From NCBI RefSeq assembly GCF_028768465.1, contig NZ_CP118225.1:3763001-3827000 (forward strand): a stretch of 64,000 bases of DNA, given 5' to 3'. The notes beneath the pieces are model-generated. The model had not been told where the DNA came from and searched no databases. It saw only the letters and a list, made by a program, of their open reading frames with translations. The translations under genes and the position numbers were made by a program. The stretch's first letter is position 1; the number at the start of each line of letters is the position of its first letter. Source of the DNA: Rhodopirellula sp. P2 (GTDB taxonomy: Bacteria; Planctomycetota; Planctomycetia; Pirellulales; Pirellulaceae). Shown here one piece after another: positions 54,101 to 58,128 of this stretch.

Positions 54101-56256
54101 ATCTCGACTTGATTGATCAATTGCTCGACGACGCGGAAGCAACGCGACCGGCGTTGCCCGTCGTTGCAGGCGACGATGTTCATTACGTCCAGCACCATCA
54201 ATTGAATTTCGGCAATGACAGTCTCCTTGGTGAATCGGGAAGCGACACGATGGTTGGCGGCGATGCACTGATGATCGCTCCTTTTGTCACCGGCGCAGCC
54301 AGCGACTTCCCTGATTCGCAAGGTGCAGTCGGACTTGACGCTGATTCACTGCGAGCCCTGGAACAGAACCTGTTCGAACAACTTCGATTGCAACAGGTCG
54401 ACCTCGACCAACGTCATCAGTCTCGATTGATCAACGTCGCACAAGAACTGACGCGACGTCCGTCGCTGGATCGGATCGCCTACGTTCCGACGTTGGATCG
54501 TTCGATCGACAACGACACCATCAAAGGTGGGCACGACAACGATTTCATCGGTGGTGACTTTGGCATTTTGGTCTCGCCGCTGCTCCGTGACACACCCGTC
54601 GATGAGGATGCACTGCGTGACTTGGACCAGCATGTCGAAGCCATGTTGGACCAAATTGCCAATCTGGATCGGCTGAATCATGCGACCAGTTTTGACCGTA
54701 GCGTCGGACGCGAGGCTCAAGCCGCCTCGACGACCGATGCGATGGCTCCCGAATCGCGTCACGCTCAAATTGGCGGCCAATGGACCTTGGGGCAAGACAC
54801 GCTCCAAGGCGATGGTGGCAGCGACGTCATTCTGGGAGATCATGCCTCGATGGTTTCTGCGATCACGGTTGACGATCCCGCTGCATTCACCTCCCTGAGA
54901 CGTTCGAATTACCATCTGGAATTCATCGATGATTCGATGCGTACTTTTCTGGAATCATCCCGCCTGGATGGAGTGACCGTCTCACTGCAGGGCGATCACA
55001 TTCGTGGTGGCGATGACAATGACATGTTGATGGGCGCGGTCGGTGCCGACGACATCGATGGTGAACAAGGCGACGACACGATCCTGGGTGGCAACGGTTT
55101 CGATACGCTCAGTGATGGTTTGGGGAACAACTGGATCCGCAACGATGGTGGCAACTACCCGCGATTGGATCCACAAGAGGAGTTGGGAGCATTCCGATTC
55201 GATCACATGACCTCCGTGAACAAACAGTTGTTCTTGGATGCAGCTGCGGGAGCGACTGCACCGGTGGGTTGGCAAGTTGATTCGGATGGAAACGAAAATG
55301 ATCCGGGGAATGGCGACCCCGATGCTCCTGCGACACCGACCGAACGGACGGTCCACATCAATGGCGATGATATCGCTGTCACCGGCCAACCCGTCGCCTA
55401 CGCAGCGACGTTCGAGTCCTTTCCGGATGGTGCAGTCGCGAGCTATCTCTGGGAGATCAAGGATTCTTCCGGAGAATTGGTGCAGACTGGTGCTGGTCAG
55501 GCGGTTGTATTCACCTTGCACGTGGCGGGGGACTACACCGTGGAAGTGAAAACGGTGGACACGGAAAACGGCGCCGGAACAGAAACTCATGCGTTGACTG
55601 TGCAGAGCAGTCGGTTGATCTCTGACGCAAACGCGCCCGGGCAGTTCATTCTGATCGTCGGTGGAACCGCCGGGGACAATGACATTCGCTTGAAGGACGT
55701 CCGCCGCGAACCCAACTCGGTCGAAATTCGAACCCGAGTTGGACGGAGCACTTGGACGCGAGAGGTTTTCTCTGACATCAGTCGTGTTGAGGTCTACGGT
55801 GGCGATGGGAATGACGATGTCTCCGCCGATCGGACTTTGACCATTCCGGTTCGGTTGCACGGCGGAGCCGGCGACGATGAGCTTCGAGGTGGTGCCGGCA
55901 ACGACTTCCTCGATGGTGGAGTCGGCGACGATCGACTTCACGGTCAGTCAGGCAATGACGTGGTCATCGGTGGATTGGGTGCCGACCGGATTGACGGAGG
56001 CTTTGAGGATGACTTGTTGATCGCTGATGCCATCGACGAAATTTCTGCGGATCGATTGCTGGCGGATTGGTCCAACTCGTCACTGACACCCGCCGACCGA
56101 ATGGCGAGCTTGGTCACGGATCTGTTGGCTGCCAAGATTGCCGACGGCGCCGTGGATGATTCCGATGGTGATCGAGGTACCGATTGGGTCTTCGGTCAGT
56201 CCATCGACACAACCCACGCGCGGCGTGGTGATGAGGACCTGCAGACAATCTATTGA
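36175..56256 (+). CDS. Giant LEPR-XLL/RTX-type surface protein (~6,690 residues)
   Basis: One uninterrupted frame of about 20 kb encodes about 6,693 residues. I prefer TTG at 36175, with GGAGAG 5 bases upstream; GTG at 36133 or ATG at 36232 are possible. Residues ~35-56 are an LEPR-XLL motif ('RRARLESLEDRRLLAGDV'), a planctomycete N-terminal mark of surface giants. Residues 2737-2748 are a perfect EF-hand loop (D-P-N-G-D-G-R-I-R-A-S-E). RTX-type calcium repeats (G-G-x-G-x-D) occur at ~2905-3119, 3203-3423 and 4943-6616. Three 'F-T-x-x-N-W' beta units lie at ~46.8, 48.5 and 49.5 kb. About eight copies of a G-x-G-x-G-Q module occur between 39.3 and 51.5 kb, and a PKD-like domain at ~6397-6477. 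There is no usual signal peptide. A surface or adhesion role is inferred, and secretion is unexplained. Several shorter antisense frames lie inside. Confidence 0.9.
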   Translation: MNIEHLLKQLRQRSSRASKMGAGSNERSIRSRRALNRRRRARLESLEDRRLLAGDVALSGNTLVVTGDDAESNQYQIQVIDSAGTDSFQITSNFDVSESDAGLTDTSGDMKEVVVEVGSISGVEVRGGTQNNQFTVGNLSGHPIQLFGEAGSDGYVLQDHFGTVAVNDTGGAIDLTQLTSSWTTSLSGNTATIGADGGASTATVTNADAYVLTPNSLTLSNTTAVIIDGLQELASLGDELVTQDRLAENQVVLDDQSVGSFLPIGYILRAKVLDPVAGYFSTGSPEVNILGLLHYLESLSGTSSLDDASLSWDIEAHAVNTAEGATLELEMNATLTHSDVSLALPDSLLSLDGALDKNLGASKLTGDLTTGFTWDLTIGWDRSPAAYFFVDFSDDIHVYATVHDTNAEFELNAGLLGLDVGQHGPASASSSLQFDFDAVVHVSDLSSLDGRNGGASDGVIRTLELQSSDRMDLLTDDVNPSAQLDVSLYAVATGINGISEAEAVHIQWSDDLSSEADPILSEDLTTSEFEPFFQSDATTLLQMAEQFSVFLDTLAAKTLDSNVVPLTESLTVADLVDVSGVYENLVVEPTRLPQHTSATSILAVNGGDPLGTSGDGDSDLVLQLRNGDTYPIDLDFGNPTTLGAVVQLIVHAVNDSSKLVVVQDPKRGLTLADLTSGDNKFEFSAETDSEGEDYAVVGNLGLDAAAVERDVTGDASDEWVIDVAPVNGPAFTSIQSFAKLANDLTAGVVTGLAYDADASGGPTLSFEVVIDQSIADQNGNAMSLIDLGKLKQIDLSTGTIDVSNARVQMQFPFDLLLTEVGSDVERTTPLAELNGGRGVSVSQDIDGFLADLDIRVGDGTTFSVDLDLGLGIRSLSDFGIVDGSGSDLSVVLNDGSRFEVDLAETVNSTGNVAGTLAELFELINASALDAGVTSEQFTATIDAARSSLRLLDKTTGASSFAVSGRVADALVFGTSVSIEVDGKDAMLFEKTVGTLGDLVSRITDAAETAGLTLPDPDNAGASWKFDVRLVGTGIEIVDQTTIGSEITGNAETNSTEDQLHATGMFTGQTLSFRTVTITGGAGEGQTRTIQSNTNDALTLTEKWDVQPDATSIFQVNNGLFVNAANRSAAAFGLGLTNDQRVDGSERTVGGAPLHGDTPSRRLQLSQTSEPHIQVSMELDEGTQGVGTGIYGPLEVVVSGATVDSAAFQTELTLREKTLDRLNAGLEDPFTMLLKDGEVLSSSAFDLSLQVGADPSVVIDGATGNTPFDVTVGNIFDVQSGDEVLTPTMSSDDGVRALLESLASVTMEDFLSTLDSVSEYLFELQTQSKLGKSLPGLPESVGSMLGFGENFEKRLEEVRDLPISTLQQLHAALNDTSQKTMNGLAGTLATSLSFEKATSQLLFDLHYLLAEITPSLPLTLNLTSLGDDLNAAGDDLQSLGLRQVAAIVDSSGTSLLDVVADGELHVVVGMDLTDSDDPATVLVSDPDADEGTRAEFHVKASSAESMNFPAVLGSMAVGVIGGQFALNLDGVVGTSDSATYEVKLQSDVDAATALDGAALPNTTTIGVSGEATASFELVLPESVIPQDAPTHLTPNITVEVTNLNDIAAANPSRSSTLTTNMSGNPGEWPTFETLTQNFSLTDSMEGFKLGVQRLFRGLDDVFETALLGQDLPLVGKQLADAANFLDQIGESVYANLDLLPTSGITMDSVHVALFDAFGPGGFGWLQDSALPSNPDTFVNIDDVAVTRETIVTASGRELVTGVEYRMDLEMTPESLPFPIDLDLLLPGLGLTTEALADVKFGFKMPLIVGVSVLDGVYLDVASDNEVEISLDISLPSHVASLSGEPSLSFFNTDSTQPKISRDQGSWIIDGFKVGQIIEVEGTANAADNDGRFVITAINALGTELTLAATDEALNASDMTSDRVVPEGPTTGIQVQVSTVSMTGPNTVDFSATQHTISRGAGSWLEDGFRVGDTIRVDNAGVNNGSWIISAMDAVGRTMSLEGGPVSNVSGAASVRIRSSQRHGFDAQMGVLPYRIWDATPDQSEFTGTFVFDLHDPNEIASQQRLSVNDLDSEPSFPIAPRNGFTTAPLSGLLTLTEGTGVGQEIVLNDISLQLETNLPRTAAFPPFRAQLDVTHWDWGLTDSLLTKGTPDEIAFNDVQFELVGFVRDFLGPSLTRFRAALEPMDGVIDFLTSEAMPILSALFGSTSYASAPGVFGGRSEAGDFAGAADVIRKLVDGGTPSHTGFTKYLDRIGLADSKRTLTAISELTGQHWIDMGRFEVVVAEAMNRNATVETIYDESNNAERLKGDFGDAPFRLSGSPEIAFSMSENSIERRNLVLTGQTVSWGYSAVTGSTLTSSVPWSTYGVEEGFTLTIQNLTGANAVFNGSYTVGLVSGTTVQISRDGFNLVGTSISVPRLVINASTWIRDGFQAGQTIRIDGGTNVGTYTVSSVSETELTVSSSFVAEETVPSSANPNVRVQNAVGDYSGTIKGQINAVLNDPLASAQQAAASFLMTQTLPGRGIGYGFDLLGGVTREIFSPIDSTLKGFDPIELPILSEAFGLLIGDTTFGDKSAAESHLLNYSTPELQFTLYQDFPLDKKTFFCEVPFGSAFASSGICDVVSSGSPTPFVSVSFEARMDYGVAFDTTGLELYRDSGNPDAIIEGFYFDDTDGVDLNPALIGGNESGPVGTSYGLTDVPQSRILGGIGVGVFRKFGTGLGNLKVGVELSFHTGQDLNFHDPNGDGRIRASEFDVLTESAVDENGLLTFANSENAFDKSIRIEVRGDAFIKIKALFVTIINVRVNIFTIGFNIPLESKSFASPNLATLSGGTLRLHVGESDAATRGYRTGNVNEAIYVGYNPWTNEIVVSGFGSQSERFHASSVSLIEASAGTGNDLLFVRPEVTRQVSFDGGEGDDVMFGGSGPDELVGGLGNDSIDGRLGDDSIWGDLKVGVTGGLDWLFGGDGRDTIYGGPGIDVIRGWRDDDDLHGGDGDDLIDGGQGNDTLHGDDGIDFLLGNIGHDIIVGGAKDDRLEGGPGRDALYGEAGEDVLFGGLGNDALDGGAGDDSLYGQHHNDSLQGGSEDDLLDGGQGSDQVFGGDGDDLVYSRDGNDHLDGQEGDDTFKVYFARGKVNSLLSILDTGTSGVDVFDANGTIDSDQFLLRASVSGTNAFVAVLTDPDHSSDEPGYNPSVQRVNYLGVERILVQGGMGDDQFAVDDTAAEVTIDGGDGDDAFQVGQLFRSQRTEVDANVSVDDVFATIETTRGFLSNGISQPMTISGGLGNDHFVVFHNLAVLTLNGNEGDDGFEVRAFALVGSREPERARTDITGGAGADLVQYAVNAPVNIDGGDGFDTLTVIGTEFGDDFVITEDGVYGAGLTIDFTNIESLRVDAAEGNDRFYVKSTSEKFLTELFGGLGDDTFNLSGDTPPVVSNDLKGHSGIVTNNMAYSSDLRYEDLKLHGVSSNVADNEEPFVVIRTSDGSTIVGETGSVDASVVDFYEVVLTQAPMSGFDVVVQALAPLPSTSRRELGALAFRLSSVAPGSTKKADGSAVTLTFTSENWFIPQRVDILADDEAQLDTGRLFTRDELSESDTFSYDDAAYEGKQSAVINHIVSSTATTIVGTPLALSDSPTITIETNLPFYEFVGETITVTSSDALTTQTRRITDARLVGGKMQLTVDRSWLAGSYLPDSSSLYAIVLSDSTETGHPTEVRNTTFTVNDPSDPTNPFIEQPRDFLGRQITIIDGAGVGQSRFITGADQVVTFASSAVEIDRLNPKTFALQLTTGGESVTPTTGGVLNLRFVADLDYFTETIEVTLDGSPLEVLFDDYSGRQYSFVQASIPLSQSQLQSALTDGRLELGLNPSDAVNNLDAYYDFKSRVSFDLQFHIDVSNASLVAGMGGDVQFTLDRGWSLTDPPALESRYQIRIDDSLVGRVSGFDESPVGLPTDSAFPAELDTRTTFADSDADFTSADFGAEGLRGATLQIVGGPGAGQRRLILDAIDSNTLILNGDWRTDPVAGESVYRIARFDGLAVSSVSVEINDNDEAGIVVDETHGLDLSESAIGILGENTVTAVIEGGDGDQLGERDVLRLKLTREPTAHVTMRLVYDDVQLSLQTTDGNPIPSNALTFTPGNWNDVQEVMIVGLVDQIREGFHVSQIKLELDSGDVDQELVKVDQFDIPDTAAVEWVGLSERPTRITSVQYKGQTLQSKDDDNPQGTASKPVYAVVSNKIVFFAGDEVTKVSGSDLTITYAYVNPGFDAAFTHPVLVRISDADAPTVLVRETGGSTDVVEGAVTFMVLELDGVEIPTSDVVGETVTVSDGTGVGQTATIVANEGNQITLDTIWAIVPDETSELTLVVSGNSEQRMVLGNEALTWGEDRYELVLTSPPVDDVAAGRRVVEVVVTPEDTKTSRTGGVVTKARQVQIYNLDGLDITRVRVDPDDANNLIVMFDETNWDVPVRIGVRVIDDLKVDGGDTKVFAPGPNTLSGILGPVVVNGAGGDGSLAGLGNPEILPQETNVKAETGEVESIIGNTVTFKTLTSEALFSVGLESNLSNVQTLIGKTFEVVATNPTADWLQVFPSATVGSPRDPVVGQFRLITDAMVQDDQVVVTLNERFGVGGALTSVDATVVTSSVDLRLSRQEQLQLGIGSVGDLHGRTIELSDADGQALSSAVITSAVADSDGLITIEVQSDWTSIAADAKSFFLQSDDLIQKFAITSESLNFFVNEQTSVDYMFVHDEDSPADSTGYLTAERLWGLNMGPDVTVGGRLQPGGVQYGNLEVLQIDLGRGNNDFYVSGTHKRADDPTTAEDETFQTWTIINGGDDVYWPDHGLEDDWSCSGGNVDHVPGTGREGDRFCIDVNAESVTDVVTGSVSSASNAVETALASLVDASAPFGVDDGLVGMELTMTSGAGKDHSYTIIRNTEDTIYLRGDWIDLPSAGDTYTITDLADGPIAINAQGGHDRVDASASTLGVVAFGGLGRDTLIGGLGDDILFGDRGRVDYSTAADGDGQSTIVTRLGHAPQPISGHATGGFDEAGNLVDVNATFPVADGFDIGLVGLMVDINNGTGFLQTPRLITANDENTLSISPDFTETLDATSEYRISTYPEDQTDGIVRGPTRLITVDDLEGDVDTINGGAGADQIFGGAGDDDVFGEAGDDVILGDTGVIERTPLAANATGTVIASAIDLVQTKSPDAGGKDLISGGDDNDIIFGGFETDYINYDRSKVAGMGESGNDIIVGDGGLADFDVASGSAILIEVSTKEPTFGSDDWITAGAGEKILFGGAGNDQLLAGSDNLPDIIIGDEGTATFDALTGLRVRIATKTSDIGGDDTITAGDALNILLGGSGADSITGGDSQDVIFGDNGEILFDASGIRERLITTDPTFGGVDTIQGQGGNDIVIGGADGDVIHGGSEHDVILGDHGEVDFTRPADRNVISRFIELADGGGNDTIDGDDGDDFIWGGQSGDVIRGGAGQDDLVGGHNVPFGSDGNDTIEGGDGEDALLGDNGIITRELIGTELGTWTTYLAPFDHVVVRELQPFDDLDLVGGNDDLSGDAGIDVILGQRGNDVIQGGAGDDELIGGLGGDNIDGDGGHDFILADAGQILRDVDEDGKPQLNSDLVWHRDIVTERIARVVDIIPLGPTGLINAPADLIDRLLDADQFVLASMHLPSGQLHTNSDGISQTVALLLDLVDADDDMVDGGDGNDIVLGQRGDDNLRGGIGDDLLIGDHGINVAPYETDLPQMIDATRLIAAVPGYDSLSGIELDLPGLGHLMVPDFVAEPGALVAERPRWDRVTDINAVLSNLANDDRISTTDNLRLSASVMITPDFLGHTDVLSGNDTINGDDVAGLGNGDDWIVGDQWIVNSDLQSGIAPVDEAIERVRATIAGIMHALESASLDRGVVQHSINAQPVVERDISIASDSLHGGDGADTIIGDNVVVELPSTQTIPGSGTVAENAAELLRRLDVYRTLSDDAIQLVSRGHLDLIDQLLDDAEATRPALPVVAGDDVHYVQHHQLNFGNDSLLGESGSDTMVGGDALMIAPFVTGAASDFPDSQGAVGLDADSLRALEQNLFEQLRLQQVDLDQRHQSRLINVAQELTRRPSLDRIAYVPTLDRSIDNDTIKGGHDNDFIGGDFGILVSPLLRDTPVDEDALRDLDQHVEAMLDQIANLDRLNHATSFDRSVGREAQAASTTDAMAPESRHAQIGGQWTLGQDTLQGDGGSDVILGDHASMVSAITVDDPAAFTSLRRSNYHLEFIDDSMRTFLESSRLDGVTVSLQGDHIRGGDDNDMLMGAVGADDIDGEQGDDTILGGNGFDTLSDGLGNNWIRNDGGNYPRLDPQEELGAFRFDHMTSVNKQLFLDAAAGATAPVGWQVDSDGNENDPGNGDPDAPATPTERTVHINGDDIAVTGQPVAYAATFESFPDGAVASYLWEIKDSSGELVQTGAGQAVVFTLHVAGDYTVEVKTVDTENGAGTETHALTVQSSRLISDANAPGQFILIVGGTAGDNDIRLKDVRREPNSVEIRTRVGRSTWTREVFSDISRVEVYGGDGNDDVSADRTLTIPVRLHGGAGDDELRGGAGNDFLDGGVGDDRLHGQSGNDVVIGGLGADRIDGGFEDDLLIADAIDEISADRLLADWSNSSLTPADRMASLVTDLLAAKIADGAVDDSDGDRGTDWVFGQSIDTTHARRGDEDLQTIY
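44887..45530 (+). repeat. RTX-type calcium-binding repeat block 1 within giant gene
   Basis: About 20 consecutive nine-residue units of the form G-G-x-G-x-D-x-hydrophobic-x are encoded here, for example 'GGLGNDSIDGRLGDDSIWG' and 'GGDGDDLIDGGQGNDTLHG'. This folds as a parallel beta-roll with calcium between turns. It sits just after an N-terminal EF-hand region and before the beta-sandwich domains. Confidence 0.95.
45781..46440 (+). repeat. RTX-like repeat block 2 within giant gene
   Basis: Looser G-G-x-G-x-D units ('GGMGDDQFAVDDTAAE', 'GGDGDDAFQVGQ', 'GNEGDDGFEVRAF', 'GGAGADLVQYAVN', 'GGLGDDTFNLSG') are spaced by 20-40 residues here, unlike the tight block 1. Confidence 0.85.
53290..55100 (+). 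repeat. Array of RTX pieces with long helical inserts within giant gene
   Basis: About five to six units of ~95-110 residues combine RTX strands ending in G-D, a short 'x-V/I-x-P/A-P' turn and an insert with helix-like text, such as 'DEDALRDLDQHVEAMLDQIA' and 'DADSLRALEQNLFEQLRLQQ', often followed by an 'S-L/F-D-R' signature. Examples begin near 53,330, 53,690, 53,930, 54,230, 54,520 and 54,800. Confidence 0.75.
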
Positions 56257-56589
56257 GGTGGCACGGCAACGGAATGCGAACGAGATTGTGTGCATGGAAG
56301 GGATCGATCTTTGCTGGGGGATGGCATGCGGGCATCAGCTTGGCGGCCGCTAGATCTATACGTTTTGAACCGTCGAAAACTTGTTTTCGCGGCACATGAA
56401 CCGGCGCCAGAATCGTCGACTCGGTGTAGACTGGCAGCCCGTTGAAGGCTCGGTGATCGACAGCTGGAAGCTCCCAAGGGTGTGGTGAACGCCCCTGGGG
56501 TGAATCGCATCGACTCGAGGCCTCGCCGTTGATGTTCGTGTTCTTTCGAGTGTGCGAACGTTTGCCCGCCTCTGTTCCGCTGGATTCTC
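56257..56589. other. Intergenic region after the giant gene
   Basis: This 333-base gap separates the giant gene from the following sulfatase on the same strand. I see no terminator hairpin with a U-tract, RNA gene or repeat. A promoter for the sulfatase run is expected here but is not clear. Confidence 0.4.
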
Positions 56590-58071
56590 GTGCACCGATT
56601 CTTTGTTGCTCTGCTTGTTTGTTGCATCACCTCGTCCGTGGTGGCTCAGTCCCCTCCCAACCTTGTTCTGATCATCGCGGATGACATGAACTGGGATGAT
56701 TGCGGGGCCTATGGGCACCCGGCCATCCGCACGCCCAACATTGATCGATTGGCGGCGGAGGGCATGCGTTTTGAACACGCCTACCTGACCACCAACTCAT
56801 GCAGCCCGTCCCGGGCCAGCATCATCACGGGCAAGTACCCACACAACACGGGGGCCGAGCAATTGCATTGGCCGTTGCCCGAAAATAGTGACACGTTTGT
56901 CGAGCGTTTGCAGGCTTCCGGTTACTACACCGCCGCGGCAGGCAAGTGGCACATGGGTGACGCCGTTCGTGATCATTTTGACAAAATCTACGAAGCCTCC
57001 ACGGCTGGTTTTGTGTTGCCGTCCGGCAAAGACGGCCAGCCCGCGAAAATGATCGCGGCGCAGCCCAGCGGCTGCGAAGATTGGGAGCGAGCCTGTGAGG
57101 AACGTCCCAAAGATCAACCCTTTTTCCTGTGGTTGGCGGCTCTGGACCCGCACCGCGAATACAACGACGGGGCGTTGGATCCACCCCACACTCATGACGA
57201 TGTCATTGTTCCGGCTCACCTTCCGGATGTGGCTGATGTTCGCGAAGACCTGCGGCTTTACTATGACGAGATTGGTCGCTTGGACCTTTATGTCGGCAAG
57301 GTCATGCAGAAGCTGAAGGAACAGGGCGTTGATGACAGCACGGTGGTGCTTTTCATCAGCGACAATGGGCGTCCGTTTCCTCGGGACAAGACGTCTCTCT
57401 ACGACGGAGGGATTCGCACTCCGTGGATCGTTCGCTATCCCGATCAAGTCCAGGCGGGCCAGACGACGAAGGCCCTGGTCAGTGCGGTCGACATTGGTGC
57501 CACATTCCTGGAATTGGCTGGAGTAGAAGGCGGTGAAACGTTCTCCGCATCCAGTCAAAGTTTTGTTCCGGTTTTGAAAGACAGCACTCAACCGCATCGC
57601 GAATTCGCCTTTGCGGAAGATCACTGGCACGATTACGAGGATCACGCTCGCGCCGTTGCGACGCAGCAATACAAATTGATTCGCAACGACTATGTCGATC
57701 TGCCTCCGACGCCATCCGCTGACGCGGGACGAGGCCTGACTTGGCAAGCCATGCTGCGTCTGCATGACGCGGGAGAACTCACGCCGGAGCAGGAGGCTTG
57801 TTTCAGCTCGCCTCGCGCGAAATGGGAACTCTATGACCTGCAGCGTGATCCGGGGGAACTGCAAAACCGATTGGATGATCCCGCCTATCAATCTGTGCGT
57901 GCTCAATTGCAGTCGGCACTCGCCGATTGGACCGAGCGAACCGGCGACTACCTGCCGAGTCGCCGAACGCCTGATGAGTTTGACCGTGTAACGGGCGAGC
58001 CGGACCACTCCGTTCGCGTCCGCCCGCGTCCCTCTAAGAAGGAAATGTTCGGAACGAACGGGGCCTATTGA
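56590..58071 (+). CDS. Exported sulfatase with canonical C-S-P-S-R motif
   Basis: The start is GTG at 56590, giving a signal peptide (MHRFFVALLVCCITSSVVAQ) and 493 residues. 'PNLVLIIADDMNWDDCGAYG' holds the metal-binding Asp pair and C71-S-P-S-R ('NSCSPSRASIITGKYPHNTG') is the formylglycine site. 'AAGKWHMGD', 'PHREYND' and 'LFISDNGRPF' complete the active site. It should hydrolyse a sulfate ester on a glycan in the periplasm. It leads the run of sulfatases, oxidoreductase and DUF1080 genes; the next sulfatase starts 57 bases after its stop. The C-terminus is basic (RVRPRPSKKEMFGTNGAY). Exact substrate is unknown. Confidence 0.94.
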   Translation: MHRFFVALLVCCITSSVVAQSPPNLVLIIADDMNWDDCGAYGHPAIRTPNIDRLAAEGMRFEHAYLTTNSCSPSRASIITGKYPHNTGAEQLHWPLPENSDTFVERLQASGYYTAAAGKWHMGDAVRDHFDKIYEASTAGFVLPSGKDGQPAKMIAAQPSGCEDWERACEERPKDQPFFLWLAALDPHREYNDGALDPPHTHDDVIVPAHLPDVADVREDLRLYYDEIGRLDLYVGKVMQKLKEQGVDDSTVVLFISDNGRPFPRDKTSLYDGGIRTPWIVRYPDQVQAGQTTKALVSAVDIGATFLELAGVEGGETFSASSQSFVPVLKDSTQPHREFAFAEDHWHDYEDHARAVATQQYKLIRNDYVDLPPTPSADAGRGLTWQAMLRLHDAGELTPEQEACFSSPRAKWELYDLQRDPGELQNRLDDPAYQSVRAQLQSALADWTERTGDYLPSRRTPDEFDRVTGEPDHSVRVRPRPSKKEMFGTNGAY

Positions 58072-58128
58072 GCCCACTTGATCGACGGACCTTTTCATTC
58101 ACCATCCCCACCCAATTTCAGTTTCCCC

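Noticed and set aside
54982-55941. Antisense frame of 319 codons in the giant gene
   Set aside because: Mirror of RTX and PKD coding sequence; no independent evidence.
56797-58098. Antisense frame of 433 codons over a sulfatase
   Set aside because: The sulfatase has its signal peptide and active site; the antisense product lacks any recognised motif.
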